Positions 1 through 8,076 of a DNA stretch of 64,000 nucleotides are shown in pieces; the stretch's first letter is position 1; every line of letters starts with the position of its first letter. Source of the DNA: Limnochorda sp. L945t (GTDB lineage Bacteria; Bacillota; Limnochordia; Limnochordales; Geochordaceae). A program made the translations under genes and the position numbers. The notes below the pieces were generated by a model, which was not told where the DNA came from, did no database searches, and saw only the letters and a program-made list of their open reading frames with translations. Where the stretch lies: positions 558,001-622,000 of the forward strand of contig NZ_CP141615.1 of assembly GCF_035593305.1 (NCBI RefSeq). Direction: 5' to 3'.

Positions 1-1
1 C

Positions 2-1378
2 GCTCACCCCGACGCTTCCCAGGTGCTCACCCTCAACGTCTTGCAGCAAGCGGCCACGCCCTCCGAGCGGAGCGTCTACGAGGGCCTGCTCGGCGCCTCC
101 AAGGCGACGCTGGTGACGGCCCGTCTTGGCGGCCGGGAGCGCCTGATCGCGGCCCACCCGGTCGAGCAGACCGACTGGGTCCTGCTGATGACCGTGCCCC
201 GGGCCGAGCTTACCGGGGTCATTGCCCAGATGCAGCAGCGTGCCCTCTTCATCGGGGTCGTCATGATCGCCGTCGCGCTGGTCGCCGCCTACTTCGTGGG
301 CCGGGCCACCTCCCGGGGCGTCATCGAGGTGTCCGCCGCCATGGCTCACCTGTCGGAGGGCGACCTGACGCGCAAGACGTCGGTGCGAGGGCGCAACGAG
401 GTGGCCCGGCTGGCCGAGGCGTTCAACTCCACGTCCGGGCGCCTGCGGGAGGTCGTGACCCAGGTACGCGCGAGCGCCGAGCAGGTCGCCGCCTCCAGCC
501 GGGAGCTGGCCGGCGCTTCGGAACAGGTGGGCAAAGCGGCCCAGCAGGTGGCCGCCACGGTCGACCAGATGGCCAGGGGAGCCGAGCGGCAGTCGGCCGC
601 CGCCTCCACCGCCTCCGAGAGCTCCCGCCACGTGGGCGAGATGGTGAGGCGGGTGACCGAGGCCATCCAGCGCATCGCCCAGGGCAGCCAGGAGGTCGCC
701 CGGATCGCGGTGGACGGGCGTACCGCGCTGGGAGCGACTGCCGATCGCATGTCGCACATCGAGCAGGCGGTCGGGGCCTCGAGCAGCGTGGTCCAGTCCC
801 TGGGGCAGCGCTCCCAGCGGATCGGGCAGATCGTGGACGTGATCACCGGCATCACTGAGAAGACCAACCTCCTCGCCCTCAACGCGGCCATCGAGGCGGC
901 CCGGGCAGGCGAGCAGGGGCGGGGCTTCGCCGTGGTCGCGGAGGAGGTTCGCCGCCTGGCCGAGCAGTCCCGGCAGGCGGCTTCGGAGATCGCCGCCCTC
1001 ATCGACGAGATCCGCCAGGAGGTCGAGCAGGCCGTCCGCAACACGGAGACGGCCCGGGCGGCGGTGGGCGAAGGAGTCAAGGCGGTGGCCGGCTCCGGCC
1101 AGAGCTTCGAAACCATCAGCCGCTCCGTGGAGCAGATGGTCCAGCAGATCCAGGAAGTGCACGCGGCGGCGCAGGAGATGGCGGCCGCCAGCGAGCAAGC
1201 GGTGCGGGCGGTGGACGAGATTGCCGCCATCACCCAGCAAAACGCCGCCGGCGCCCAAGAGGTCGCCTCCAGTACCGAAGAGCAGTCCTCCGCGGTGGAG
1301 GAGATCGCCCGCTCGGCCGGAGGGCTCGCCCGGATGGCCGAGTCCTTGCTCAAGGCGGTGGGCGTGTTCAAGGTGTAG
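2..1378 (+). CDS. Methyl-accepting chemotaxis protein, 5' end outside window
   Basis: The reading frame is open to the window edge, so the N-terminus is missing; the last part of an extracellular sensor domain remains (about residues 1-80). A single hydrophobic membrane segment follows ([15 protein letters not shown]), then a HAMP linker, then a long helical cytoplasmic signalling domain. The diagnostic hairpin tip [19 protein letters not shown] is intact, so it should dock CheA/CheW. Alanine/glutamine/glutamate-rich heptads on both sides are the methylation helices. The remaining sensor segment ending in [16 protein letters not shown] looks like the end of a double-Cache domain, which usually binds small molecules such as amino acids; this ligand class is an inference. 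A strong hairpin lies just downstream. Confidence 0.93.
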   Translation, partial: AHPDASQVLTLNVLQQAATPSERSVYEGLLGASKATLVTARLGGRERLIAAHPVEQTDWVLLMTVPRAELTGVIAQMQQRALFIGVVMIAVALVAAYFVGRATSRGVIEVSAAMAHLSEGDLTRKTSVRGRNEVARLAEAFNSTSGRLREVVTQVRASAEQVAASSRELAGASEQVGKAAQQVAATVDQMARGAERQSAAASTASESSRHVGEMVRRVTEAIQRIAQGSQEVARIAVDGRTALGATADRMSHIEQAVGASSSVVQSLGQRSQRIGQIVDVITGITEKTNLLALNAAIEAARAGEQGRGFAVVAEEVRRLAEQSRQAASEIAALIDEIRQEVEQAVRNTETARAAVGEGVKAVAGSGQSFETISRSVEQMVQQIQEVHAAAQEMAAASEQAVRAVDEIAAITQQNAAGAQEVASSTEEQSSAVEEIARSAGGLARMAESLLKAVGVFKV

Positions 1379-1415
1379 GGGCCGAGGCTGCAAAGACAGG
1401 TGGCACGCTCCCTCG

Positions 1416-1473
1416 AAAGGGCGGGGGCCCGGGCCGCGGGCGTTGTACGGCGGCGGCCCGGGCCCCCGCCTTT
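1416..1473 (+). terminator. GC-rich terminator hairpin after the chemoreceptor gene
   Basis: A near-perfect inverted repeat of about 20 bp (left arm 1416-1437, right arm 1453-1473, one bulged G, short loop) starts 38 bases after the chemoreceptor stop. It ends in TTT followed by G rather than a long T-run, so it is a plausible but not textbook rho-independent terminator. Confidence 0.6.
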
Positions 1474-1580
1474 GGGCGGCAGGAACGGCCGGTGCACGGA
1501 GGGAAACCACCCGGCGTACCCCGGGCCCGGCCGAGGCCCGGGCGCTTCGTGTCGGGACGAGAGCGAGCCTGGGGAGGGAG

Positions 1581-2495
1581 ATGGACAGGCCCGTGGCATC
1601 CCTTCTCGCCTGGGGTGTCATGCTCGGAGGGATCCTGGCGCTGGGCGGGGTAGGGCTCTCCCTGGTTTACGGGGTGTTGCGGTTTGCCACCTTCGCCCAT
1701 GGAGATCTGATGACGGTCGGGGCTTACCTCGTGGCCACCATCCTGCCGGCGCTTCCGCCGATGGGGAGGGTGGGCCCCTTCTCCTTCGGGTGGGAGTTCC
1801 TCGTGGCGCTGGCGCTGGCGATGCCGCTCACGGGGATGGTGGCCCTGGCCATGGACCGGGCGTTCTACCGGCCGCTTCGCCGGCGGCAGGCCTCCCCCCT
1901 CATCCTGGCGATGGCCTCCCTGGGGGTCGCTTTCTTGCTGAGGAGCCTGGTCTACCTGGGGTGGGGCGCCGACTTCCGGTTTTACTACCCGGGCCGGGCG
2001 AGGCCGTCCGTGCTCCTGCCTCTGGGAGTGCGGCTGCGTCCCGACCAGCTGTTCATCCTGGGCGTCACGGTCGTGCTGGTCGTGCTGATGTACCTGCTCT
2101 TAGAGCGGACCCGGGCGGGCAAGGCGATGCGGGCCACGGCCGACAACCCGGCGCTCGCACGGGTGAGCGGCATCGATACGGAGCGAGTCGCCGCCTGGAC
2201 GTGGCTCGTGTCCGGGGCGCTGGCGGCGGCGGCCGGCGCCATGCTGGCGCTCGACTCGCAGCTCCGCCCGGAGATGGGATGGTTCTTGCTGCTCTCGTTG
2301 TTCGCGGCGGTGGTGCTGGGCGGGCTCGGCAAGGTGTACGCCGCCCTCGCCGGCGGCCTGGTGATGGGCGTCGTCCAGCAGGTGGCCACCGCTTTCCTCA
2401 ACCCGGCCTACGGGCCGGCGGTCGGTTTCGTGGTACTGGCGGCCCTTCTGGTCTTCAAGCCCGAGGGACTGCTGGGAGGAAGGGGCATGCGCTGA
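1581..2495 (+). CDS. livH: Branched-chain amino acid ABC transporter permease (LivH family)
   Basis: A 304-residue, almost entirely hydrophobic membrane protein with about eight helices. The family motif RFATFAHGDLMTVGAY near residue 35 is typical of LivH, and the C-terminus (VFKPEGLLGGRG) has the usual LivH/LivM ending. The start is the ATG at 1581, placed directly behind a strong GGGAGGGAG ribosome site; upstream codons in the same frame run back into the chemoreceptor and are not coding. It is followed one base later by livM, so the two permease halves are surely co-translated. Substrate is unknown: Liv-type systems carry branched-chain amino acids, amides, urea or aromatic acids. Confidence 0.93.
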   Translation: MDRPVASLLAWGVMLGGILALGGVGLSLVYGVLRFATFAHGDLMTVGAYLVATILPALPPMGRVGPFSFGWEFLVALALAMPLTGMVALAMDRAFYRPLRRRQASPLILAMASLGVAFLLRSLVYLGWGADFRFYYPGRARPSVLLPLGVRLRPDQLFILGVTVVLVVLMYLLLERTRAGKAMRATADNPALARVSGIDTERVAAWTWLVSGALAAAAGAMLALDSQLRPEMGWFLLLSLFAAVVLGGLGKVYAALAGGLVMGVVQQVATAFLNPAYGPAVGFVVLAALLVFKPEGLLGGRGMR

Positions 2496-2496
2496 G

Positions 2497-3750
2497 ATGG
2501 CGCTGCGCCTCGCGCTGCTGGCGGTGCCGCTGGCCCTCGTGGGCGCCTGGATCGGGCTGCCCCTGCCCGGGGCCGGCAGAAGGCGCCGGGCGCGGCTTTT
2601 GGGCGCGCTCGCGGGAGCGGGGGCGGCCGCGGTCCTGACGATGGTGGTACCGGAGGGCATCCTGGCGTATCTGGTCTCCTTCGCCGTCTCGGGGGGCATC
2701 TTCGCCCTGCTCGCCCTGGGGCTCAACGTGCACTGGGGCTACACCGGGTTGTTCAACGTCGGGGTTGCCGGGTTTTTTGCCGTGGGCGCGTTCAGTGCGG
2801 CCCTGTTCACGACGGCCATGCCCGAGGGCCCGCTGGCACTTTACAGCCGGCAGGCCTTCGGGCTGGAGTGGCCGTTTCTCGGCGGGGTCGTCGCCGCGGT
2901 CGTGGTCTGTGGATGCGTGGCGTACCTGGTGGGGCTGCCGACCCTCCGCCTGAAGGACGAGTACTTCGCGGTGGCGTCCATCGGGATGGCCGAAGTGATC
3001 CGTCTCGTCTTCCAGAACGAGCGATGGCTGGCCAACGGGCCACAGCCGTTGCGGGGCATCCCGAGGCCGCTTCATTGCCTGGTCGAAGAGCCCACGTGCC
3101 CGTGGCTCCCGGCAGGGATGGCCCGGCTGGTGCAGGCGCTCGAACCCCGTGACTACCCTTACGTCTATCTGCTGATCGTGAGCCTCTTCGTCGCAGCTGC
3201 CTACGTCGCCATCGAACGGGCCATCCGCTCGCCGTGGGGGAGGGTGCTGCGCGCCATCCGGGACGAGGAGGCCGCCGCCGCCATGAGCGGCAAGGACGTG
3301 CGGCGGTTCAAGATGCAAGCGCTGGTGGTCGGGGCCGGCATCATGGGCGCAGGCGGCGCGCTGTACGCCCACTACATGAGCTCCATCGACTATGGGCACT
3401 TCACGCCGCTGTACGGCACTTTCCTCATCTGGGTCATGGTCATGCTGGGCGGGTCGGGTAACAACCGCGGGGCCATCCTGGGCGCGTTCGTCGTCTGGGG
3501 AGTATGGGCGGGGACGGCCTTCCTCTCGGACTGGGTGGCGCCCGCGCTGGGGGCCATCGCTCCGGAGCTCCCGGCCCGGGCGCCGTACCTGCGCTACCTG
3601 GCGGTGGCGCTCCTGCTGGAGGCCGTCTTGCTCTGGCGCCCGGAGGGCCTGCTCGGCGAGGAGCGCCACGTGTCGATCTTCCTAGAGATGGAGAGGCCTG
3701 CCCGTGTGCCCGGGCGCGAGGCCGCCCCTACTGCCGGGGGATCTCGTTAG
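2497..3750 (+). CDS. livM: Branched-chain amino acid ABC transporter permease (LivM family)
   Basis: A 417-residue membrane protein with the LivM signature LGLNVHWGYTGLFNVGVAGF about residues 74-93 and the cytoplasmic coupling-loop region RVLRAIRDEEAAAAMSGKD, which contacts the ATPase. It pairs with the preceding LivH as the second half of the channel. The C-terminus contains the usual WRPEGLLGEER and then a short charged tail. Its last 23 bases overlap the 3' end of the oppositely oriented substrate-binding protein gene, an arrangement in which the two transcripts would be antisense to one another at their ends. Confidence 0.93.
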   Translation: MALRLALLAVPLALVGAWIGLPLPGAGRRRRARLLGALAGAGAAAVLTMVVPEGILAYLVSFAVSGGIFALLALGLNVHWGYTGLFNVGVAGFFAVGAFSAALFTTAMPEGPLALYSRQAFGLEWPFLGGVVAAVVVCGCVAYLVGLPTLRLKDEYFAVASIGMAEVIRLVFQNERWLANGPQPLRGIPRPLHCLVEEPTCPWLPAGMARLVQALEPRDYPYVYLLIVSLFVAAAYVAIERAIRSPWGRVLRAIRDEEAAAAMSGKDVRRFKMQALVVGAGIMGAGGALYAHYMSSIDYGHFTPLYGTFLIWVMVMLGGSGNNRGAILGAFVVWGVWAGTAFLSDWVAPALGAIAPELPARAPYLRYLAVALLLEAVLLWRPEGLLGEERHVSIFLEMERPARVPGREAAPTAGGSR

Positions 3751-5026
3751 GGCGCCGGATCATCACGGTTTGGATCGCGCCGCCGGAGTACCGCCAGATC
3801 TCGACGGGTGTGATGACGTCGCCGCTCTCGTCGAAGTCCACCTCGCCGGCGGCGCCGGTGTAGTCGACGTCCTGGCGGCCCTTGATGAGCTCGAGCGCTC
3901 GCCGGAAGTCGCCGACGCCCACCTTCTGGCCCGGAGGGTTGGAGACCAGGCGCAGCCGGTCCCGGACGTTGACGCCGGTCACCGGGACACCGTCCATCAG
4001 GCACCGGGCGATGGCGAGCCCCGCGACGGCCGTCGCATCGTAGGCGGTGTCCATGTACGGCAGATTGGGAGCCGCTCCGTAGGCCTTCTCGTAGGCGGCG
4101 GCGAAGGTGCGCCACCCCTCCCACTGGGGATCGGATGCCGGGGTGGTGCCGAGCTGGCCTTCGACCACCTCGGCTCCGAGAGCCTTCACGATCTCCAGCG
4201 ACTTGGTGCCGTCGGTGAACTGGAAGCGCTTGAAGCCGAAGACGTCCACCGCCTCCCGCAAGTAGACGGTGGCCTGGCCCGGATACGTGGCGGCGACGAG
4301 CACGTCGGGCTGCCCTCGCAGGGCCGCCCGCAACTCGGCGGTGTACGTGGGTCTGGGCTCCTCGGGGACGGCCACGCTCGCGGTCACCCGGCCGCCCCGG
4401 CGCTCGAAGGCGCGGGCGAAGACGTCGGCGAGCCCCTGGCCGTACGGGTTGTTGACGTAGATGACGGCCGCCTTGCCGAAGTGGTAGCCCTGGACGAGCT
4501 CCCCGGCGGCCAGCTGCGCCGCGACGACGGCCTGCAGGGCGTCGGAAGCCACGGTACGGAAGAGGAGATCCTTGTCCCGGTCGGCGGGAAGCACGCTGAG
4601 CAAGGGGGAGCTGCCGGACTGGGTGATCTGGAGCACCCCCGACGGGATGGTCACCGACTCGGCCACGGGCACCGTGACCCCCGTCGCCAGCGCTCCGATG
4701 AGCACGGGCACCCGGTCGACCTCGACCAGCTTGCGGGCGCGATCGACCCCGATGGAAGGCGTCGTGGAGGCGTCCTCGTACACCATCTGAACGATGGGGC
4801 CTCCCAGCACCTCCCGGGCGGCGTCGTTGAGCTGGCGCGCCGCCAGCTCGATGGCGTTGCGGTGATGGGGGCCGAACTCCCCCAGGGGGCCCGTGAAGTC
4901 GAGGAGCACTCCCACTTTGACAGGCTGGGGCGGCCGTGACGCTGCGGCCAACGCGCGCCCCGCGTAGGCCCCTGCTGCCGCGACGGCCAGATACCGGAGG
5001 AAGGCACGCCGGCGAAGGTGATGCAC
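3728..5026 (-). CDS. ABC transporter substrate-binding protein (Liv type, periplasmic-binding fold I)
   Basis: A 432-residue Leu/Ile/Val-binding-type protein. From about residue 35 it reads VKVGVLLDFTGPLGEFG, the start of the first lobe of this fold. The GTG at 5026 is preferred: it has a GAGAGGAGA ribosome site 9 bases upstream and begins a good export signal. That signal (RRRAFLRYLAVAAAGAYAG) has consecutive arginines before a hydrophobic stretch and looks like a Tat signal, with cleavage near RALAAA. It sits tail-to-tail with livM and divergent from livG, so it is in the middle of its transporter locus but on the other strand. It should capture the substrate outside the inner membrane for LivHMGF. 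Confidence 0.9.
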   Translation of the reverse strand: MHHLRRRAFLRYLAVAAAGAYAGRALAAASRPPQPVKVGVLLDFTGPLGEFGPHHRNAIELAARQLNDAAREVLGGPIVQMVYEDASTTPSIGVDRARKLVEVDRVPVLIGALATGVTVPVAESVTIPSGVLQITQSGSSPLLSVLPADRDKDLLFRTVASDALQAVVAAQLAAGELVQGYHFGKAAVIYVNNPYGQGLADVFARAFERRGGRVTASVAVPEEPRPTYTAELRAALRGQPDVLVAATYPGQATVYLREAVDVFGFKRFQFTDGTKSLEIVKALGAEVVEGQLGTTPASDPQWEGWRTFAAAYEKAYGAAPNLPYMDTAYDATAVAGLAIARCLMDGVPVTGVNVRDRLRLVSNPPGQKVGVGDFRRALELIKGRQDVDYTGAAGEVDFDESGDVITPVEIWRYSGGAIQTVMIRRPNEIPRQ

Positions 5027-5099
5027 TCTCGGCTCATCTCCTCTCGTCTGTCTCGTGAACCTCTCTGCGGGCTGACTGCCCGGCGTTGCTTCCAGGGTG

Positions 5100-5137
5100 T
5101 ACCAAGCCTGGAGGTTTGTCAAGGGCCGGGTTATAAT
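5100..5137. promoter_or_regulatory. Divergent promoter region between substrate-binding gene and livG
   Basis: On the + strand a perfect -10 hexamer TATAAT lies at 5132-5137, about 70 bases before the livG start; its -35 is poor. On the - strand a perfect TTGACA (5117-5122) is followed 15 bases later by TACACC, a weak -10, which would serve the substrate-binding gene. The two overlap, so a single bound regulator could control both directions. Confidence 0.45.
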
Positions 5138-5207
5138 CGAAGCCGCAGTGCCGGACGAGACGAGGAGAGCACCGGGAGCGAGCAGAGAGGAGACCAGGCG
5201 AGACGAG

Positions 5208-6086
5208 ATGCGGTGGCACTTGCGTTCCCTACCGCCGTTCCCTTTCGACCGTGCGCGGCTGTCTCACCTGAACGGCCGCCATCTCCATGCCCCGCCTGGC
5301 GGGCGGTGCCTGGAGATCCGGGGGCTCGTCAAGCGCTTCGGAGGCCTGCGGGCGCTGGACGGTCTCGAGCTGGAGGTGAGGCGCGGCACGATCACCGGGC
5401 TCATCGGCCCCAACGGCGCCGGCAAGTCCACGCTGTTCGACTGCATCACGGGCTTTACCGTGCCCGACGGCGGGCAGGTGCTGCTCGACGGTGAGGATAT
5501 CACGGGTATGGCTCCCCACGAAGTGTTCGCCCGGGGTATCAGCCGGACGTTCCAGATCCCGCGCCTTCACCGCCGCCTCAGCGTGCTCGAAAACCTCATG
5601 CTGGTGCCGCCGGGCCAGCTCGGGGAGCGCCTCGCCGGCCCGTGGCTGCGTCCGGGCGCCGTCCGCCGGCAGGAGGAGGCCATCCGGCGGCGAGCGTTGG
5701 AGGTGCTCGATCTGCTCGAGCTCACCCGCCTCGCCCACGCGCCTGCGGAGCATCTATCGGGCGGGCAGCGTAAGCTCCTGGAGCTCGGCCGCGTCATGAT
5801 GGCCGACCCGGCACTCGTCTTGCTGGACGAACCGGGCGCCGGCGTCAACCCCACCCTCATGCGGACCCTGGCGGCTGCCATCGAGCGCCTGCGCGAAGAG
5901 CGCGGTATCACGTTTCTCGTGATCGAGCACGACATGGAGCTCGTGGCCCGGTTGTGCGACGAGGTCGTGGTGGTGAGCGAGGGCCGCAAGCTCACCGCGG
6001 GGCCGCCGGACGCCGTCCGAAAGGATCCGGCGGTGGTGGAGGCGTATCTCGGGGATCCCCGGGCCACGGTGGGGGTGGAGACGTGA
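5208..6086 (+). CDS. livG: Liv-type ABC transporter ATP-binding protein (LivG family)
   Basis: A full ABC ATPase: Walker A GLIGPNGAGKST, Q-loop region FARGISRTFQIPRLH, signature LSGGQRKLLELG, Walker B ALVLLDEPGAGV and the switch histidine in VIEHDMEL. The C-terminal SEGRKLTAGPP...VVEAYLG is typical of LivG. The ATG at 5208 is chosen because it follows an AGAGAGGAGA purine stretch and lies downstream of the predicted transcription start; this gives about 35 residues before the conserved LEIRGLVKRFGG, so the true start could be a little later. It overlaps livF by four bases (GTGA). Energises the LivHM channel together with LivF. Confidence 0.9.
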   Translation: MRWHLRSLPPFPFDRARLSHLNGRHLHAPPGGRCLEIRGLVKRFGGLRALDGLELEVRRGTITGLIGPNGAGKSTLFDCITGFTVPDGGQVLLDGEDITGMAPHEVFARGISRTFQIPRLHRRLSVLENLMLVPPGQLGERLAGPWLRPGAVRRQEEAIRRRALEVLDLLELTRLAHAPAEHLSGGQRKLLELGRVMMADPALVLLDEPGAGVNPTLMRTLAAAIERLREERGITFLVIEHDMELVARLCDEVVVVSEGRKLTAGPPDAVRKDPAVVEAYLGDPRATVGVET

Positions 6087-6787
6087 CGCTGCTCCAGGCC
6101 GAGGGCCTGCAGGCCGGGTACGGGGAGCTGCCCGTGCTGCAGGGGGTGTCGCTTTCGGTGGGGCGGGGCGAGATGATCGCCATCGTCGGCCCCAACGGGG
6201 CCGGCAAATCCACCCTGATGAAGGCGCTGTTTGGCCTGCTGCGGCCCTCCGGCGGCCGTATCTTCTTTCAGGGGACGGACGTGACGGGCTTCGCCCCGGA
6301 GCGCCTGGTGCGGCTGGGCCTCTCCTACGTCCCCCAAGTCGACAACGTCTTTCCCACGCTGACCGTGGAAGAGAACCTCGAGATGGGCGGCTTCGTGACC
6401 GGGGGCGATCTGCGGGAGCGCAAGGCCCGCGTCTACCGGCTCTTCCCCCTCCTCGCCGAGCGACGGCACCAGCGGGTCGGCCGCATGTCGGGCGGCGAGC
6501 GCCAGATGGTGGCGATGGGGCGGGCCTTGATGCAGGCCCCGTCGCTGCTCCTGCTCGACGAGCCGTCGGCGGGGCTGGCTCCTCGCATGGTGGACACGGT
6601 GTTCGAACAGATCCGGGCCATCCACCGGACGGGGGTTGCCGTCGTCATGGTGGAGCAAAACGCGCGGCGGGCCCTCGAGACGGCCGACAGGGCCTACGTG
6701 CTGGTGGGAGGGCGTAACCGCTGGGAGGGCCCCGCCCGGGCGCTGCTGGGCGACCGGGAGCTCGGCCGGCTCTATCTCGGCGGGTGA
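6083..6787 (+). CDS. livF: Liv-type ABC transporter ATP-binding protein (LivF family)
   Basis: A 234-residue ABC ATPase starting at a GTG that shares four bases with the livG stop, implying translational coupling. Walker A AIVGPNGAGKST, signature MSGGERQMVAMGRALMQ, Walker B LLLLDEPSAGLAP and switch segment VMVEQNARRAL are all present; the asparagine after VEQ is the LivF hallmark. Ends LGRLYLGG as in the family. The gene is convergent with the next one, with only about 70 bases between, containing two copies of CGTCCCCGGCGCCG but no clear terminator. Confidence 0.93.
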   Translation: MTLLQAEGLQAGYGELPVLQGVSLSVGRGEMIAIVGPNGAGKSTLMKALFGLLRPSGGRIFFQGTDVTGFAPERLVRLGLSYVPQVDNVFPTLTVEENLEMGGFVTGGDLRERKARVYRLFPLLAERRHQRVGRMSGGERQMVAMGRALMQAPSLLLLDEPSAGLAPRMVDTVFEQIRAIHRTGVAVVMVEQNARRALETADRAYVLVGGRNRWEGPARALLGDRELGRLYLGG

Positions 6788-6855
6788 CCGGCCCGGCAAG
6801 ACCTGCCGCCGTCCCCGGCGCCGCCCAGCCGTCCCCGGCGCCGACCAGCGGTCCC

Positions 6856-8076
6856 TCACGCCACCCATGCGAGGGCGATGGCGGCCACCACCATGAGCGC
6901 CCAGGCTCCGGGTTTCCAGCGGGCGAGGTGGGCGGCCGGCATGGCTTGAAACGGCGGAAAGAAGAGGAGGACGTAAAACAGGGCGAACCCCGGGCCCGCC
7001 ACGGTCCCCAGCCGCCCGAGAAGCGACCAGAGGCTCGTCCCGCTTTGCCGCCCGAGGATCGACACAGCCCAGAGGAACAACGTGATCGCCGCCCCCGCCA
7101 GGCCCATGCGCCCCAGCAGCTCACGGGCCTGAGGCGTGGTGTAACGAGGGGTGGCGGAGGCCCCGTCGTACCACCCTCCGGGTGCGGGCAGAAAGCCTCC
7201 GAAGGCCACGGCCACGAGGGTGGCCAAGAGCGGCCCGGTGTCCCACGCCCGGAAGAGGAACGGGCGCCGCCCGCCGGGCCCGGCTGCCGCTGCCTGTGCT
7301 GCGAGACCCGCCACGAGATAGGCCGTGGCCACGACTGCTGCCGCCAGCGCGTAAGCAGGGCCTGCCAGCGACATGTCCCCCAGCGCCTCCACCCCGGGCA
7401 GGCCTCTCAGCCACAGCACCAACCAGAAGGGGAGCACGGTGCCCGCGACCGCGTACCCGGCATCCACCGTGGAGACGGCGAGCGGCCCGCGCGCATGGGC
7501 ATCGGCGGCGAGACAGGGGCCGTTGGCCAGCTTGCGCTCGAGCAGGAAGTTGCCCACGTCGAGGAGGTGGAAGCTGCCCCACCAGAGGGCCGGCCACGAC
7601 CGGCCGAGCTGGGCCCACTGGCGGCAGGCGGGCCAGAAGCGAAAACCGCGCCCGTGGAAGAGGTTCCACGAGCGGGAGTTGTAGCCGTCGACCGAGGCGA
7701 CTGCCCGGGAGCAGCCACGCCTGCGCATCCACTCCAGGGCCGCATCCAGCAGGGCCTTGCCCGCGCCGGCCCCCTGCACCTCCGGGTCGGAGAAGATCCA
7801 GTACACGACGCCGAAGCGCTCCGCTCCCACCCGGAAGGTCCGCAGCACCGCTCCGCCGGCGATCCGCCCCGCCGCGTCGGTGGCCACCAGCGTATCTTTG
7901 GAGAGCATGGGAAGCAGGAACGGCCAGAACCCGGGCGCGAACGCCCGCCGCGCCACCCGGCCGAGCGCCCCCCGGTCGGTGGCGACGGCGGGCCTGACGG
8001 CCCACTCGCCCTGGCGGGCCGCCGCCTCGGCCCGGGCCGAGGCGTTCAAAAGCTCACGTTTCCGACGAGACGCCAC
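6856..8076 (-). CDS. GNAT acetyltransferase fused to a polytopic membrane domain
   Basis: 406 residues. The first 170 or so look like a GNAT N-acetyltransferase: RPAVATDRGALGRVARRAF opens the fold and DPEVQGAGAGKALLDAALEW holds the acetyl-CoA-binding loop (Q/R-x-x-G-x-G/A pattern), followed by a YNSRSWNLFHGRGF segment typical of GNAT C-termini. From about residue 190 there are six to seven hydrophobic helices with no recognised family. The start is a GTG that overlaps the upstream gene end by 31 bases; an in-frame TTG at about 8052 is an alternative. A membrane-anchored acetyltransferase could modify an envelope molecule, but no substrate can be inferred. Confidence 0.75.
   Translation of the reverse strand: MASRRKRELLNASARAEAAARQGEWAVRPAVATDRGALGRVARRAFAPGFWPFLLPMLSKDTLVATDAAGRIAGGAVLRTFRVGAERFGVVYWIFSDPEVQGAGAGKALLDAALEWMRRRGCSRAVASVDGYNSRSWNLFHGRGFRFWPACRQWAQLGRSWPALWWGSFHLLDVGNFLLERKLANGPCLAADAHARGPLAVSTVDAGYAVAGTVLPFWLVLWLRGLPGVEALGDMSLAGPAYALAAAVVATAYLVAGLAAQAAAAGPGGRRPFLFRAWDTGPLLATLVAVAFGGFLPAPGGWYDGASATPRYTTPQARELLGRMGLAGAAITLFLWAVSILGRQSGTSLWSLLGRLGTVAGPGFALFYVLLFFPPFQAMPAAHLARWKPGAWALMVVAAIALAWVA

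Noticed and set aside
1221-1580. Upstream extension of livH into the chemoreceptor gene
   Set aside because: The extension is low-complexity Pro/Arg sequence in a shifted frame and crosses a terminator hairpin; ATG 1581 has a strong ribosome site.
5116-5137. TTGTCA and TATAAT as one + strand promoter
   Set aside because: The spacer is only 10 bases, too short for sigma-A; the TATAAT is kept with a poor -35 and the complementary TTGACA assigned to the other strand.
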